Source: Pseudomonadota bacterium (GTDB lineage: Bacteria > Pseudomonadota > Gammaproteobacteria > Burkholderiales > Burkholderiaceae_E). Taken from it: a stretch of 64,000 nucleotides of DNA. The position numbers were made by a program, and so were the translations under genes. The notes under the pieces are model-generated. The model was not told the origin of the DNA and ran no database searches. It saw only the letters and a program-made list of their open reading frames with translations. The DNA is taken from contig CAUJHG010000062.1 in the NCBI GenBank assembly GCA_963204785.1, positions 1 to 64,000 on the forward strand, written 5' to 3'. This document shows, one piece after another, positions 1 through 8,721 of this stretch (its first letter is position 1; each line of letters starts with the position of its first letter).

Positions 1-1036
1 GGGCTTGGTTCGGGAAGCACGGGAAGGAATCTTCCTTCCGGACAGGCTCTGGCAGATTCAGCTTTTGGCGCTAGATCCCCGGTTCGTGCACCGCTGGACT
101 CAGTCGGGTCTTTACCGGGCACAAGTGCAGATGGCCTGCTCAGGTACCAGCGCGAGCATGCAGAACCTCGCTCAGCATCAGTTTGGCGCCTTCCTATTGG
201 CTGCCCCGCCACTCTGCGAGCAGACCACCATCGCCACCTTCCTCGACCGCGAAACCGCCAAGATCGACGCGCTGGTCGCCGAGCAGGAGAAGCTGATCGC
301 CCTGCTTCAGGAGAAGCGCCAGGCCGTCATCTCGCACGCGGTCACCAAGGGGCTCGACCCGAACGTGCCGATGAAGGATTCGGGGGTGGAGTGGCTGGGG
401 GAGGTGCCGGCGCATTGGTGCGTTGCCAGCATAAAGCGCTTCTGCACGAAAATCACCGATGGCGCTCACATCTCTCCCGAGACGGAGGGAGGGATTTACA
501 GCTTCGTCTCCACCAAAGACATCCTAGATGATCATATCGACTTCGATGGAGCCCTCCTGACATCCATCGAAAGCTACGAGTACCTAGAGCGCACCGGCTG
601 CCGACCTCTGCGTGGCGATGTCCTCTTCAGCAAAGACGGAACCATCGGACGAACCGTGATGGTAAGCGATCAGCGGAAGTTCGTAGTCGCGTCATCGTTG
701 ATTATCCTTAGGCCAGATCCCTCACTGCTCGATCCAAGGTTCCTCGACTACCTCTGCAAGTCATCCACTGTATCGGCCCAAGTGCAGGCATTTGTGAAAG
801 GAGCAGGTCTCCCCAGGGTCTCGATACAGAACCTCATGAAGGTCTTGGGGATATTTCCTCCGCTAGCGGAGCAGACTGCCATCGCAGCCTACCTCGACGA
901 CAAGACCGCCGAGAGTAGCGCTCTCATTGCCTTCACGCAGAGCGCTATCGTCACGCTTCAGGAACGCCGCGCCGCCCTGATCTCCGCCGCTGTCACCGGC
1001 CAGATCGACGTTCGCGGACTCGCAGCGGCAGCATGA
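1..1036 (+). CDS. hsdS: Type I restriction-modification specificity subunit HsdS, 5' end outside the window
   Basis: The S subunit recognises DNA for a type I restriction-modification complex. The frame is open to the left edge, so the true start lies upstream and the GTG near base 5 need not be the start. What remains is the end of the first target-recognition domain, the central conserved helix region (PPLCEQTTIATFLDRE), a complete second recognition domain opening with SGVEWLGEVPAHW, and the C-terminal conserved region (PPLAEQTAIAAYLDD, then QERRAALISAAVTGQID). This repeat organisation is typical of HsdS. The stop overlaps the next gene by four bases (ATGA), implying translational coupling. 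No hsdM is in the window; by analogy it would be just upstream. Confidence 0.93.
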   Translation, partial: GLVREAREGIFLPDRLWQIQLLALDPRFVHRWTQSGLYRAQVQMACSGTSASMQNLAQHQFGAFLLAAPPLCEQTTIATFLDRETAKIDALVAEQEKLIALLQEKRQAVISHAVTKGLDPNVPMKDSGVEWLGEVPAHWCVASIKRFCTKITDGAHISPETEGGIYSFVSTKDILDDHIDFDGALLTSIESYEYLERTGCRPLRGDVLFSKDGTIGRTVMVSDQRKFVVASSLIILRPDPSLLDPRFLDYLCKSSTVSAQVQAFVKGAGLPRVSIQNLMKVLGIFPPLAEQTAIAAYLDDKTAESSALIAFTQSAIVTLQERRAALISAAVTGQIDVRGLAAAA

Positions 1037-1800
1037 ACGAATCACGGCAAGTACCCTCGGTCGCAGTTCGGCACAGCGATTTCATCGTCTATGTCGACGA
1101 GAGTGGCGATCACAGCCTCGAGTCGATCGACCCGGAGTATCCGGTCTTCGTGCTGTCGTTCTGCATCTTCCGAAAGCCCGATTACGCAGAGAAGGTCACT
1201 CCGGCGATCCGGAAGCTGAAGTTCCAGACGTTCGGGCACGACATGGTCGTGCTGCATGAGTCAGAGATCAGGCGCAAGAAGGGCGCGTTTTCGATGCTCT
1301 CGCGGGAGCCTCGTGAGGCGTTCCTGTCCGGCCTGACGGAGATCATCGACGCATCGGAATTCCGTCTCGTTGCGGTGGTCATCGACAAGCGCAAGTTGAA
1401 GGACAAGTATGTGAGACCCGCACACCCCTATCATCTGGCGCTGGGGTTCGGGTTGGAACGCATCTACCGGCTTCTGCTGTCGGCCAGGCAGGACGATGCC
1501 CGAACGTTCTTAGTGTGCGAAGCACGTGGTGCCAGGGAAGACGCGGAACTCGAACTGGAATTCCGTCGTATCCGTGACGGCGCCAACTATTTCCGTAGGC
1601 CGCTGCCGTTCGACCTGATCATTGCCGACAAGAAGACGAATTCGGAGGGCTTGCAGCTCGCGGATCTGACGGCCCGGCCCATTGGCCTGAAGGTCCTGCG
1701 GCCACAACAGATCAACCGCGCTGCGGCGGTCCTCAACGAGAAGTTCTATCGGGACGGCGCAGGCAATGTACTCGGCATCGGTTTGAAGGTGTTTCCCTGA
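1033..1800 (+). CDS. DUF3800 family protein embedded in the restriction locus
   Basis: A 255-residue protein with the two DUF3800 hallmarks: an N-terminal YVDESGD motif (residues 20-26) and a C-terminal LQLADLTA motif (residues 207-214). The acidic residues of these motifs are what one would expect of a metal-binding active site. A nuclease-like role has been suggested for the family, but the biochemistry is not settled, so function here is inference. Its ATG overlaps the hsdS stop (ATGA), and hsdR starts 176 bases downstream, so it sits inside the type I restriction operon. This supports a defence-related role. No signal peptide or membrane segment is visible, so it is probably cytoplasmic. 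Confidence 0.85.
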   Translation: MNESRQVPSVAVRHSDFIVYVDESGDHSLESIDPEYPVFVLSFCIFRKPDYAEKVTPAIRKLKFQTFGHDMVVLHESEIRRKKGAFSMLSREPREAFLSGLTEIIDASEFRLVAVVIDKRKLKDKYVRPAHPYHLALGFGLERIYRLLLSARQDDARTFLVCEARGAREDAELELEFRRIRDGANYFRRPLPFDLIIADKKTNSEGLQLADLTARPIGLKVLRPQQINRAAAVLNEKFYRDGAGNVLGIGLKVFP

Positions 1801-1828
1801 GGGCGTTTTCGGTGTCCAGAAAGCAGAA

Positions 1829-1852
1829 GGGCTCCTGTAGTTCCAGGAGCCC
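1829..1852. terminator. Perfect 9-bp stem-loop after the DUF3800 gene
   Basis: GGGCTCCTG and CAGGAGCCC pair perfectly around a 6-base loop, 28 bases past the DUF3800 stop. There is no T-run on the + strand side. On the - strand the stem is followed by TTCTGCTTT. It may be an attenuator or RNA-stabilising hairpin between the DUF3800 gene and hsdR rather than a strong terminator. Confidence 0.45.
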
Positions 1853-1976
1853 AGCGCCGGCCGCGTAGTCGCAACCCATTTGAAATAGAGATTAACTGAT
1901 CGCGGCAGAGTCCACAAGGCGCTCGGCCCGCCCCGCGAGTGACGCGACCCCAGATCGGGGTCGCCAGGATGAGCGA

Positions 1977-4900
1977 ATGAGCCTCCACAAAGAAGTCCAG
2001 TTCGAAAACGACATCTGCGCCCACCTGGCCGCGCACGGCTGGCTCTACGCGGAAGGCGATGCCACCGCCTACGACCGCGCCCGCGCCCTCTTCCCCGCCG
2101 ATCTGATCGCCTGGGTGCAGGCCACCCAGCCCAAGGCCTGGGAGACGCTCACCAGGAACCACGGCGCCAGCGCCGAAACCGTGCTGCTGGACCGCATCCG
2201 CAAGCAGCTCGACGACCGCGGCACGCTGGACGTCCTGCGCCGCGGCGTGGAACTCGTCGGGCTGCGCCAGTCACTGGCGCTCGCGCAGTTCAGGCCCGCG
2301 CTGGCGATGAACGCGGAGCTGCAGGCGCGCTACGCGGCCAACCGGCTGCGCGTGGTGCGCCAGGTGCGCTACTCGCTGCACAACGAGAACGCCCTGGACC
2401 TGGTGCTGTTCGTCAACGGCCTGCCGGTGGCCACGGCGGAGCTCAAGAGCCAGTTCACGCAGCGCGTGGACGACGCCGTGGACCAGTACCGGTTCGACCG
2501 CCACCCGCGCCCCAAGGGCCAGGCCCCGGAGCCGCTGCTGGACTTTCCGCGTGGCGCGCTGGTGCACTTCGCGGTGAGCAACGAGGCGGTGCGCATGACC
2601 ACCCGCCTGGAGGGCGCCGCCACCCGCTTCCTGCCCTTCGACCAGGGCGACCGCGGCGGCGCGGGCAACCCGGTGAACCCGGACGGCCACCGCAGCGCCT
2701 ACCTGTGGGAGCGGATCTGGGCGCGCGAGAGCTGGCTGGAGATCCTGGGCCGCTACCTGGTCACGCAGCGCGACAGCAAGAAGAACATCAGGTCGATCAT
2801 CTTCCCCCGCTACCACCAGCTCGACTGCACGCGCCAGCTCGTGGCCACCGTGCTGGCCGAGGGGCCTGGGCAGAAGTACCTGATCCAGCACTCGGCGGGC
2901 TCGGGCAAGACCAACTCCATCGCCTGGACCGCGCACTTCCTGTCCGAGCTGCACGACGCGGCCAACGCGAAGCTCTTCGACTCGGTGCTGATGATCAGTG
3001 ACCGCAACGTGCTCGACGCGCAACTGCAGGAGGCGATCTTCGACTTCCAGCGCACCGTGGGCGTGGTGGCGGTGATCACCGGGGACTCCGGCAGCAAGAG
3101 TGCGGAGCTGGCCGCGGCGCTGTCCGGGGACAGGAAGATCGTGGTCTGCACCATCCAGACCTTCCCCTTCGCGATGAAGGCCGTGCAGGAGCTGACGGCC
3201 ACCCAGGGCAAGCGCTTTGCGGTGATCGCCGACGAGGCGCACAGCTCGCAGACCGGCACCGCTGCGGCGCGGCTCAAGGAGGTGCTCTCGGCCGACGAGC
3301 TGAAGGAGCTCGAGGACGGCGGCGAGATCGGCGCCGAGGACCTGCTGGCCGCGCAGGATGGCCGCCCGTGCCAGCCCGGCCGGCATCACCTACGTGGCCT
3401 TCACCGCCACGCCCAAGGCCAGGACGCTGGAGCTCTTCGGACGCCGCCCGCACCCGCAGCAGCCCGCCGGCCCCGGCAACCTGCCCGCCGCCTTCCACGT
3501 CTACGGCATGCGCCAGGCGATCGAGGAAGGCTTCATCCTGGACGTGCTGCGCAACTACACGCCCTACAAGCTCGCCTTCCGGCTGGCCAACGCGGGCAAG
3601 GAGTACGACCAGCGGGCGGTCGAGCGTAGCGAGGCCATGAAGGGCCTGATGCGCTGGGTGCGGCTGCACCCGTACAACATCGCGCAGAAGGTGCAGATCG
3701 TGGTGGAGCACTTCCGCGAGAACGTGGCCCCACTGCTGGGCGGACAGGCCAAGGCGATGGTGGTGACCGCCAGCCGCGTGGAGGCGGTGCGCTGGCAGCT
3801 CGCCATCGACAGCTACATCAAGGGCAAGGGCTACCCGATCGGCACGCTGGTGGCCTTCTCCGGCGAGGTCGACGACCCCGACTCGGGCCCCGAGCCCTTC
3901 ACCGAGCACAGCAAGACCCTGAACCCGAAGCTGCGCGGGCGCGACATCCGCGAGGCCTTCGGCACCGCCGAGTACCAGGTGCTGCTGGTGGCCAACAAGT
4001 TCCAGACCGGCTTCGACCAGCCGCTGCTGTGCGGCATGTACGTGGGCAAGCGGCTGGCCGGCATCCAGGCGGTGCAGACCCTGTCGCGCCTGAACCGTGC
4101 CCACCCGGGCAAGGACACGACCTACGTGCTGGACTTCGTCAACGAGCCTGACGAGGTCCTTGCGGCCTTCCGCACCTACTACGAGACCGCGGAGCTCTCG
4201 GGGGTCACCGACCCCGCGCTTGTGCTGGACCTGCGCGGCAAGCTCGATGCCAGCGGCCACTACGACGACAACGAGGTCGAGCGCGTGGTGGCGGTGGAGC
4301 TGAATCCGCGCTCCAGCCAGGCCGAGCTGTCGGCCGCGATCGAACCGGTGGCCGACCGTCTGCTGCGTGCCTACCGCAGCGCCGCCGAGGACCAGCAGGT
4401 CGCCCGTGCCCGAGAGGACGAGAAGGCGCAGCAGCAGGCCCAGGACACGCTGGACGCGCTGCAACTCTTCAAGCGCGACCTGGGCGCCTACCTGCGCGTC
4501 TACACCTTCCTCTCGCAGATCTTCGACTACGGCAACACCGGCCTGGAGAAGCGCGCGATCTTCTTCCGGCGCCTGCTGCCGCTGCTGGAGTTCGGCCGCG
4601 AGCGCGAGGGGGTGGACCTGTCGAAGGTGGTGCTCACCCACCACAGGCTGATCGACGCCGGGCGGCGCGCACTCGCGCTCAGCGCGCAGGATCCGACCAA
4701 GCTCGACCCGATGACCGCACCCGGCGGCGGGACCGTGCAGGAGAAGGAGAAGGCGCTGCTGACGGAGCTCATCGCCCGCGTGAACGAGCTCTTCGACGGC
4801 GTCACCGACGACGACAAGCTCGTCTACGTGAACGGCGTGCTCAAGGGCAAGCTGCTCGCATCCGAGATCCTGGTGCAGCAGGCGGCCAGCAACACCAGGG

Positions 4901-5103
4901 AGCAGTTCGCCAGTTCACCGGACCTCGCCAGCGAGCTGATGGGCGCGATCATCGATGCCTTCGCCGCGCACAGCGCGATGAGCAGGCAGGCGCTGGATTC
5001 GGAGCGGGTGCGCGCCGGGCTGAAGGACGTGCTGCTGGGGCCAGGGCAGCTGTACGAGGCCTTGCGGGCGAAAGGAGAGGCCGCGCGCCGCGCCGATCGG
5101 TAA
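1977..5103 (+). pseudogene. hsdR: Type I restriction enzyme HsdR (helicase/nuclease), split by a +1 frameshift
   Basis: HsdR supplies ATP-driven translocation and DNA cleavage. The first frame runs from 1977 and carries the N-terminal nuclease region, Walker A (SAGSGKT, residues 306-312) and DEAH (residues 419-422). It stays in frame to Q460 at 3354-3356 and then reads 90 non-homologous residues to a stop at 3629. The second frame opens at ATG 3358 with MAARASPAGITYVAFTATPK, the expected next helicase motif, and continues to 5103. Removing one G at 3356/3357 restores a single product of about 1041 residues, normal for the family. The break separates motif II from motif III, so neither half should be an active motor. 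The inserted base lies in a GG doublet, not a long homopolymer. Either a real null mutation or a sequence error. Confidence 0.9.
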
Positions 5104-5155
5104 GACGCAACCAGAGGCTTGGTGCGCGAAGCATGGGCGCATGGCACCCAGCCGC

Positions 5156-5446
5156 TCAGATCAGCTCGAGCCGGACCTTGCGACCGACCGCAGCAGCAGC
5201 CTTGGTGAGGGTGTCGAGCGTGACGCCGGTGTTGTCGGGGTCGAGGAGGCGATCGAGCTGCGGCCGAGAAGTGTCCATGCGCCTGGCCATCGCAGACTTC
5301 GACAGGTTCTGGTCCTTCATGGCTTGTTCGAGCTGCCAGGCGAGAACGCGCTTCACAGAGCCGGTCGTCACCTCCTCGTGGATGCCTTCCTCCTTCAGCC
5401 AGTCCTTGAAGAGGCCGCCGATCTGGGGGTTCTTGCGCTTGGTCAT
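5156..5446 (-). CDS. XRE-type HTH antitoxin (HigA-like)
   Basis: A 96-residue cytoplasmic protein whose C-terminal half is a helix-turn-helix: LSKSAMARRMDTSRPQLDR then LLDPDNTGVTLDTLTKAAAA. This matches the antitoxin partner of HigB/Gp49-type toxins (COG5606-like), which binds the toxin and represses its own operon. The ATG overlaps the stop of the frame-corrected toxin by four bases (ATGA). That order, toxin first then antitoxin, is characteristic of the higBA arrangement. It appears intact. Its likely DNA target is the 22-bp palindrome in front of the toxin gene. Confidence 0.85.
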   Translation of the reverse strand: MTKRKNPQIGGLFKDWLKEEGIHEEVTTGSVKRVLAWQLEQAMKDQNLSKSAMARRMDTSRPQLDRLLDPDNTGVTLDTLTKAAAAVGRKVRLELI

Positions 5447-5786
5447 CGTTCAATCTCCTTCTGTCGCTTGCGGGCCAGCGCCAGATCGCCGGGGGGTGTC
5501 TTTTGCGTCTTCTGATGAAGGCATGCAGGAGGATCAGCTCCCCATCGACCAGACAGAACAGCACGCGTGCAATGCGTCGGCTCGAAAGGTTGCTCCGGAT
5601 TTCCCAGAGCCCCTCCCCGAGGCTGCGGCACAAGGGCATGCCCAGAGGCCAGCCGTACTCAACGGTTCCGATGTCATGGCCGAGCTGCCGCCGGTCTGCG
5701 ACCGGCAGGGCAACCAGCCAGTCTCGCACCGGGCTGGAACCGGTCGAGGACAGATAGAAGCGCGCGGGAGCCTTCTCGAGCGTCAT
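5443..5786 (-). pseudogene. HigB/Gp49-like toxin with a C-terminal frameshift
   Basis: The reading frame from ATG 5786 gives a RelE-superfamily Gp49-type toxin: RFYLSSTGSSPVRDWL, then DIGTVEYGWPLG, then LWEIRSNL and VLFCLVDGELILLHAFI. Such toxins are ribosome-dependent mRNA interferases. After FI the expected continuation KTQKTPPGDLALARKRQKE is present but one frame away; the bases around 5512-5514 lack one nucleotide. Unrepaired, translation runs on out of frame through the antitoxin to 4824. The corrected stop overlaps the antitoxin start. The lost tail is the basic C-terminal helix of the family, so the toxin is probably impaired. A sequence error is the alternative. Confidence 0.8.
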
Positions 5787-5803
5787 GCTTGACCTGCGAA
5801 ATC

Positions 5804-5833
5804 ATTGTGCACCAAACTTGGTGCACATATCAA
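5804..5833 (-). promoter_or_regulatory. Autoregulated promoter/operator of the toxin-antitoxin operon
   Basis: Reading leftward: a -35 TTGATA (5828-5833), an 18-base spacer and a -10 CACAAT (5804-5809), followed by the toxin ATG at 5786. A perfect inverted repeat, TGTGCACCAA and TTGGTGCACA separated by two bases (5806-5827), fills the spacer and overlaps the -10. This placement is what is expected for repression by the XRE antitoxin. Confidence 0.7.
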
Positions 5834-5922
5834 GCCATGCCCTGATTCGAAACGATCCTGAGCCCGGCTCGCGTGCTGCCCGCAGACGGTAGGCGGCAAC
5901 GAGAGATTCGCCCACGGGCCAA

Positions 5923-5968
5923 GCTTCGCGGTGCGCTTGACGCACCGCCTGGAAGGCGCCGCCACGCT
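5923..5968 (+). pseudogene. Short hsdR-like relic
   Basis: About 45 bases resemble the hsdR segment at 2571-2625. Reading rightward they encode FAVRLTHRLEGAAT, against FAV...AVRMTTRLEGAAT in hsdR, with roughly 34 of 42 bases shared and a 15-base gap between two GCGGTG repeats. No further hsdR similarity is seen on either side. It may be a scar of an earlier or duplicated restriction locus at the island edge. The stretch 5787-6063 otherwise holds the toxin-antitoxin promoter and no gene I can support. Confidence 0.4.
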
Positions 5969-6063
5969 GTGCAAACGCTTTGCTCCGATCGGTAAGGCCC
6001 TGCGGCAGGCAGTTCACGGCACCTCCGGACCCTCTTTCGCTTCCGCTGGTACGCTGCGCGCCC

Positions 6064-7074
6064 ATGGACTCCATTTCACAGTTCGCCCTGGGCGCCGCGG
6101 TCGGGGTTGCGGTCATGGGCCGGCGCACCGCGCCGTGGAAGGCGGCGCTGTGGGGCGGTGTCTGCGGCACGCTCCCCGATCTGGACGTGCTGATCGATCA
6201 CGGCGACCCGGTGGGCAACATGACCCTGCACCGGGCCGAGACACATGCCCTTTTCTGGCAGACGCTCGCTGCTGCGCCGCTGGCGGCGCTCGCTGGCGGC
6301 TTCCGGCGCGACGGTTTCGGGCGCCGCCTGCTCGCGGTGTGGCTGATCCTGGTCACGCACGCCCTGCTCGACGCGATGACCGTCTATGGCACCCGGCTCG
6401 CCCTGCCCTTCAGCGACCATCCCTACGCGGTGGGCAGCATCTTCATCATCGATCCGCTCTACACGGCGCCGCTGCTCGTCGGCCTGGCGGTGGCGGTGCG
6501 CGCCCGACGCCCCTCGCATCGCGCCTGGAACCTTGCCGGCCTGTTCGTCTCCACCGCCTACCTCGGCTGGAGCGCGATCGCGCAGCAGCACGTCGCCTCG
6601 ATGGTGCACGCACAGCTCGGCGAGCACGGCGCCCCCACGGCCGCGCGCGTGCTCGTGACGCCCGCACCCTTCGGCACGCTGCTGTGGCGGGTGCTGGTGA
6701 TGCGCCCCGATCGCTACGAGGAGGGCTTCGTGTCGCTGCTCGACGCAGGCGGCGCGATCCGCCTCGACAGCTTCCCGCGCGACGCCGGCCTGCGCGAAGC
6801 GCTGCGCGGGCTGCCGGCGCTGGAACGGATCGCGCGCTTCAGCCACGGCTTCTACAGCGTCAACGAGGTCGACGGCGTCGTGCGCATCACCGACCTGCGC
6901 ATGGGGCAGGAACCGTCCTACTCCTTCTCGTTCGCGGTGGCGCGCCGGGCGAGCGCGCCGGCGCCGATCCTGCCGCCGCAGGCGGTCGGCGGCCACGGCG
7001 CCGTGGACATCCCGGCCTACCTCGGCTGGCTGGGGCGGCGCAGCCTCGGCGTCCCGCTGCCGCCGCCGCGCTGA
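6064..7074 (+). CDS. DUF457 (YdjM-like) membrane-bound metal-dependent hydrolase
   Basis: A 336-residue protein starting MDSISQFALGAA. It shows the family pattern of short hydrophobic helices interspersed with conserved acidic and histidine residues: GTLPDLDVLIDH, LHRAETHALFW, and THALLDAMTVYGT, then IFIIDPLYTAPLL. These match the COG1988/DUF457 metal-dependent hydrolase family of inner-membrane proteins. The C-terminal third (from about residue 190) is soluble. I chose ATG 6064 because the conserved N-terminus begins there. It is the first intact gene right of the restriction island. The substrate is unknown. Confidence 0.8.
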   Translation: MDSISQFALGAAVGVAVMGRRTAPWKAALWGGVCGTLPDLDVLIDHGDPVGNMTLHRAETHALFWQTLAAAPLAALAGGFRRDGFGRRLLAVWLILVTHALLDAMTVYGTRLALPFSDHPYAVGSIFIIDPLYTAPLLVGLAVAVRARRPSHRAWNLAGLFVSTAYLGWSAIAQQHVASMVHAQLGEHGAPTAARVLVTPAPFGTLLWRVLVMRPDRYEEGFVSLLDAGGAIRLDSFPRDAGLREALRGLPALERIARFSHGFYSVNEVDGVVRITDLRMGQEPSYSFSFAVARRASAPAPILPPQAVGGHGAVDIPAYLGWLGRRSLGVPLPPPR

Positions 7075-7105
7075 CGCCGGGCGCGCATACAACCGGGCGG
7101 TCGAG

Positions 7106-7741
7106 ATGTGCGGACGCTACGTGCTCTACGGACCCGAGGGCCGGCTGCGCGAGGCTTTCGGCCTGCGCGAGCTGCCGCCGTTTCGCCCGCGCTGGAACAT
7201 CGCACCGGGCGCCGAAGTGCTGGCGATCCGGCAGGCCAGGGACGGGCGCCGCGCCGAAATGGTCCGCTGGGGGCTCAGGCGCAACGGCGCCGTGGCCAAC
7301 GTGCGCGACGACAGCGTCGGCAAGCCCTGGGCCTGGCGGCTGCTGCACGCGCGCTGCGTGCTCCCCGCCGACGGTTTCTACGAGTGGCAGCCCGCGCGCT
7401 CACCCGCAGGACGCAAGCAGCCCTGGTGCCTCGCGCCCGCCTCGGACGGGTTCTTCGCGTTCGCGGCGGTGCTTGGCGACTGGGACGGGCGCGGCGTGTC
7501 GCTGTTCACGACCGAGCCGAACGAGACCGTGCGTCCGATCCACGACCGGATGCCGGCGCTGCTCGACGCTCGAGGCGTCGAGCGCTGGCTGGACCCGCGC
7601 ACCCCGCTTGCCGACGCCGTGCACCTGCTCGGGCCTGCCCCCGATTCCGCGATGCGCGCCTGGCCGGTCTCGACCGCGGTGAACGACGCGCGCCACGAAG
7701 GCCCGACGCTGATCGAGCCGCTGCCCGATCCCGCGCCCTGA
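7106..7741 (+). CDS. SRAP domain protein (YedK/HMCES family) that shields abasic sites
   Basis: SRAP proteins crosslink to abasic sites in single-stranded DNA through Cys2 once the initiator Met is removed. Here the protein begins MCGRY, so Cys2 is present. Other family residues are visible: Asn65 in VANVRDD, Glu93 in GFYEW and His146 in IHDRMP. Length, 211 residues, is normal. The usual NARAET segment is altered to NVRDDS, a modest deviation that keeps the Asn and Arg. It lies 31 bases behind the DUF457 gene on the same strand and converges with the crotonase gene. Cytoplasmic, DNA-repair role. Confidence 0.93.
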   Translation: MCGRYVLYGPEGRLREAFGLRELPPFRPRWNIAPGAEVLAIRQARDGRRAEMVRWGLRRNGAVANVRDDSVGKPWAWRLLHARCVLPADGFYEWQPARSPAGRKQPWCLAPASDGFFAFAAVLGDWDGRGVSLFTTEPNETVRPIHDRMPALLDARGVERWLDPRTPLADAVHLLGPAPDSAMRAWPVSTAVNDARHEGPTLIEPLPDPAP

Positions 7742-7755
7742 CGCGCGGCCGGCCC

Positions 7756-8553
7756 TCAGCGCCCGCGATACACCGGAGGACGCTTCTCCAGGAAGGCGCG
7801 CACGCCCTCCTGGTAGTCCTCGCTCATCTGCGCCAGCAGGTACTGATCGCGGTCGAGCGCCGCGCTGCTGGCCGCGAGCGCATTGGCGTAGGCGTTGATC
7901 CCGGCCTTGCACATCCGCAAGGGGACCGGAGGCATCGCCGCTGCACGCTGCGCGAACTCCATCGCGCGCGCAAGCGACTGCCCGGCCGGCACGCACTCGT
8001 CGACCAGGCCCCAGGCGGCCGCGGTCGGCCCGTCGATCCGCTCGGCGAGCATCACGAGCCGCTTGGCGCGCGAGGGCCCCACCAGGTTCACCAGGCGGGG
8101 GATCGAGCCCCAGCTCATGTTCATCCCCCGCTCCACCTCGGGGACGTAGAACCGGCCGGTGGCGTCGGTAACGCGGAGATCGAAGGCCGCGGCGAACGCC
8201 ACGCCGCCGCCCACGCACCAGCCCTCGGTGGCCAGGATCGTGAGCGGCTCGAGCCGCTCCCAGGCCGCGCACATGCGCGGCCCCACCGCGAGGATCTCGC
8301 GCCGCTGCGCCAGCCCGAGTTCGGCGGGCGGCGCACCCTCGGACAGATCGAAGCCGTAGGTGAACAGTCCGGGCGGGCCGGTGACGACGATCGCGGAGAT
8401 GTCGGGATCGCGCTCCAGTTCGAGCGCGGCGTCCAGCAGCGCGTGCATCGCCGATCGCGACATCGGGTTGCCGCGCCGGCCGCTGTCGAAGACCACCCGC
8501 ACGATGCGTCCGTCACGTTCGATTCGAACCGGATGACTGCTGTCGCTGTCCAT
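7756..8553 (-). CDS. Enoyl-CoA hydratase/isomerase (crotonase) family protein
   Basis: A 265-residue crotonase-fold protein. The oxyanion-hole glycines lie in EGWCVGGGVAFAAAFDLRV (GGG at 115-117), and the region that usually carries a catalytic Glu is FYVPEVERG (about 136-143). The family hydrates or isomerises acyl-CoA thioesters. The exact substrate cannot be read from sequence. It lies in a neighbourhood of CoA-related genes, with an acyl-CoA ligase and SDR a little to the right on the same strand. The upstream gap carries two palindromes that may be regulatory or may end the hns transcript. Confidence 0.88.
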   Translation of the reverse strand: MDSDSSHPVRIERDGRIVRVVFDSGRRGNPMSRSAMHALLDAALELERDPDISAIVVTGPPGLFTYGFDLSEGAPPAELGLAQRREILAVGPRMCAAWERLEPLTILATEGWCVGGGVAFAAAFDLRVTDATGRFYVPEVERGMNMSWGSIPRLVNLVGPSRAKRLVMLAERIDGPTAAAWGLVDECVPAGQSLARAMEFAQRAAAMPPVPLRMCKAGINAYANALAASSAALDRDQYLLAQMSEDYQEGVRAFLEKRPPVYRGR

Positions 8554-8612
8554 GAGCCTCCTGCTGCAGGCGCGAACGGCACGCCTGTCGACGATGTCGT
8601 GCGCAAACGATG

Positions 8613-8654
8613 TCCGGATCGCCGATCCGGAGATGCGCGGATTGCGGATCCGCA
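8613..8654. repeat. Two adjacent palindromes between hns and the crotonase gene
   Basis: TCCGGATCGCCGATCCGGA (8613-8631) is a perfect 9-1-9 inverted repeat. TGCGGATCCGCA (8643-8654) is a perfect 12-base palindrome 11 bases away. On the - strand the first is followed by ATCGTTTG, so it could terminate hns. Alternatively both are operators for the crotonase gene, which starts 60 bases on. Confidence 0.5.
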
Positions 8655-8721
8655 GGGTGAATCGGGACGGAATCGAGCGCGAGTCGCCGGATTCCGTGCC
8701 GCATTCCGCCCGGACGCGATT

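Noticed and set aside
3350..3365. Programmed frameshift or phase variation in hsdR
   Set aside because: No slippery heptamer, homopolymer or short tandem repeat at the junction, only a GG doublet.
2271..3389. Open frames on the - strand through hsdR
   Set aside because: No domains; low-complexity Arg/Ala/Val composition typical of shadow frames.
2..5137. Near-repeat GGCTTGG...GAAGCA at 2-23 and 5116-5137 as possible island-flanking repeats
   Set aside because: Only about 19 of 22 bases match, a level expected by chance among all pairs in 64 kb, and the first copy lies inside hsdS coding sequence.
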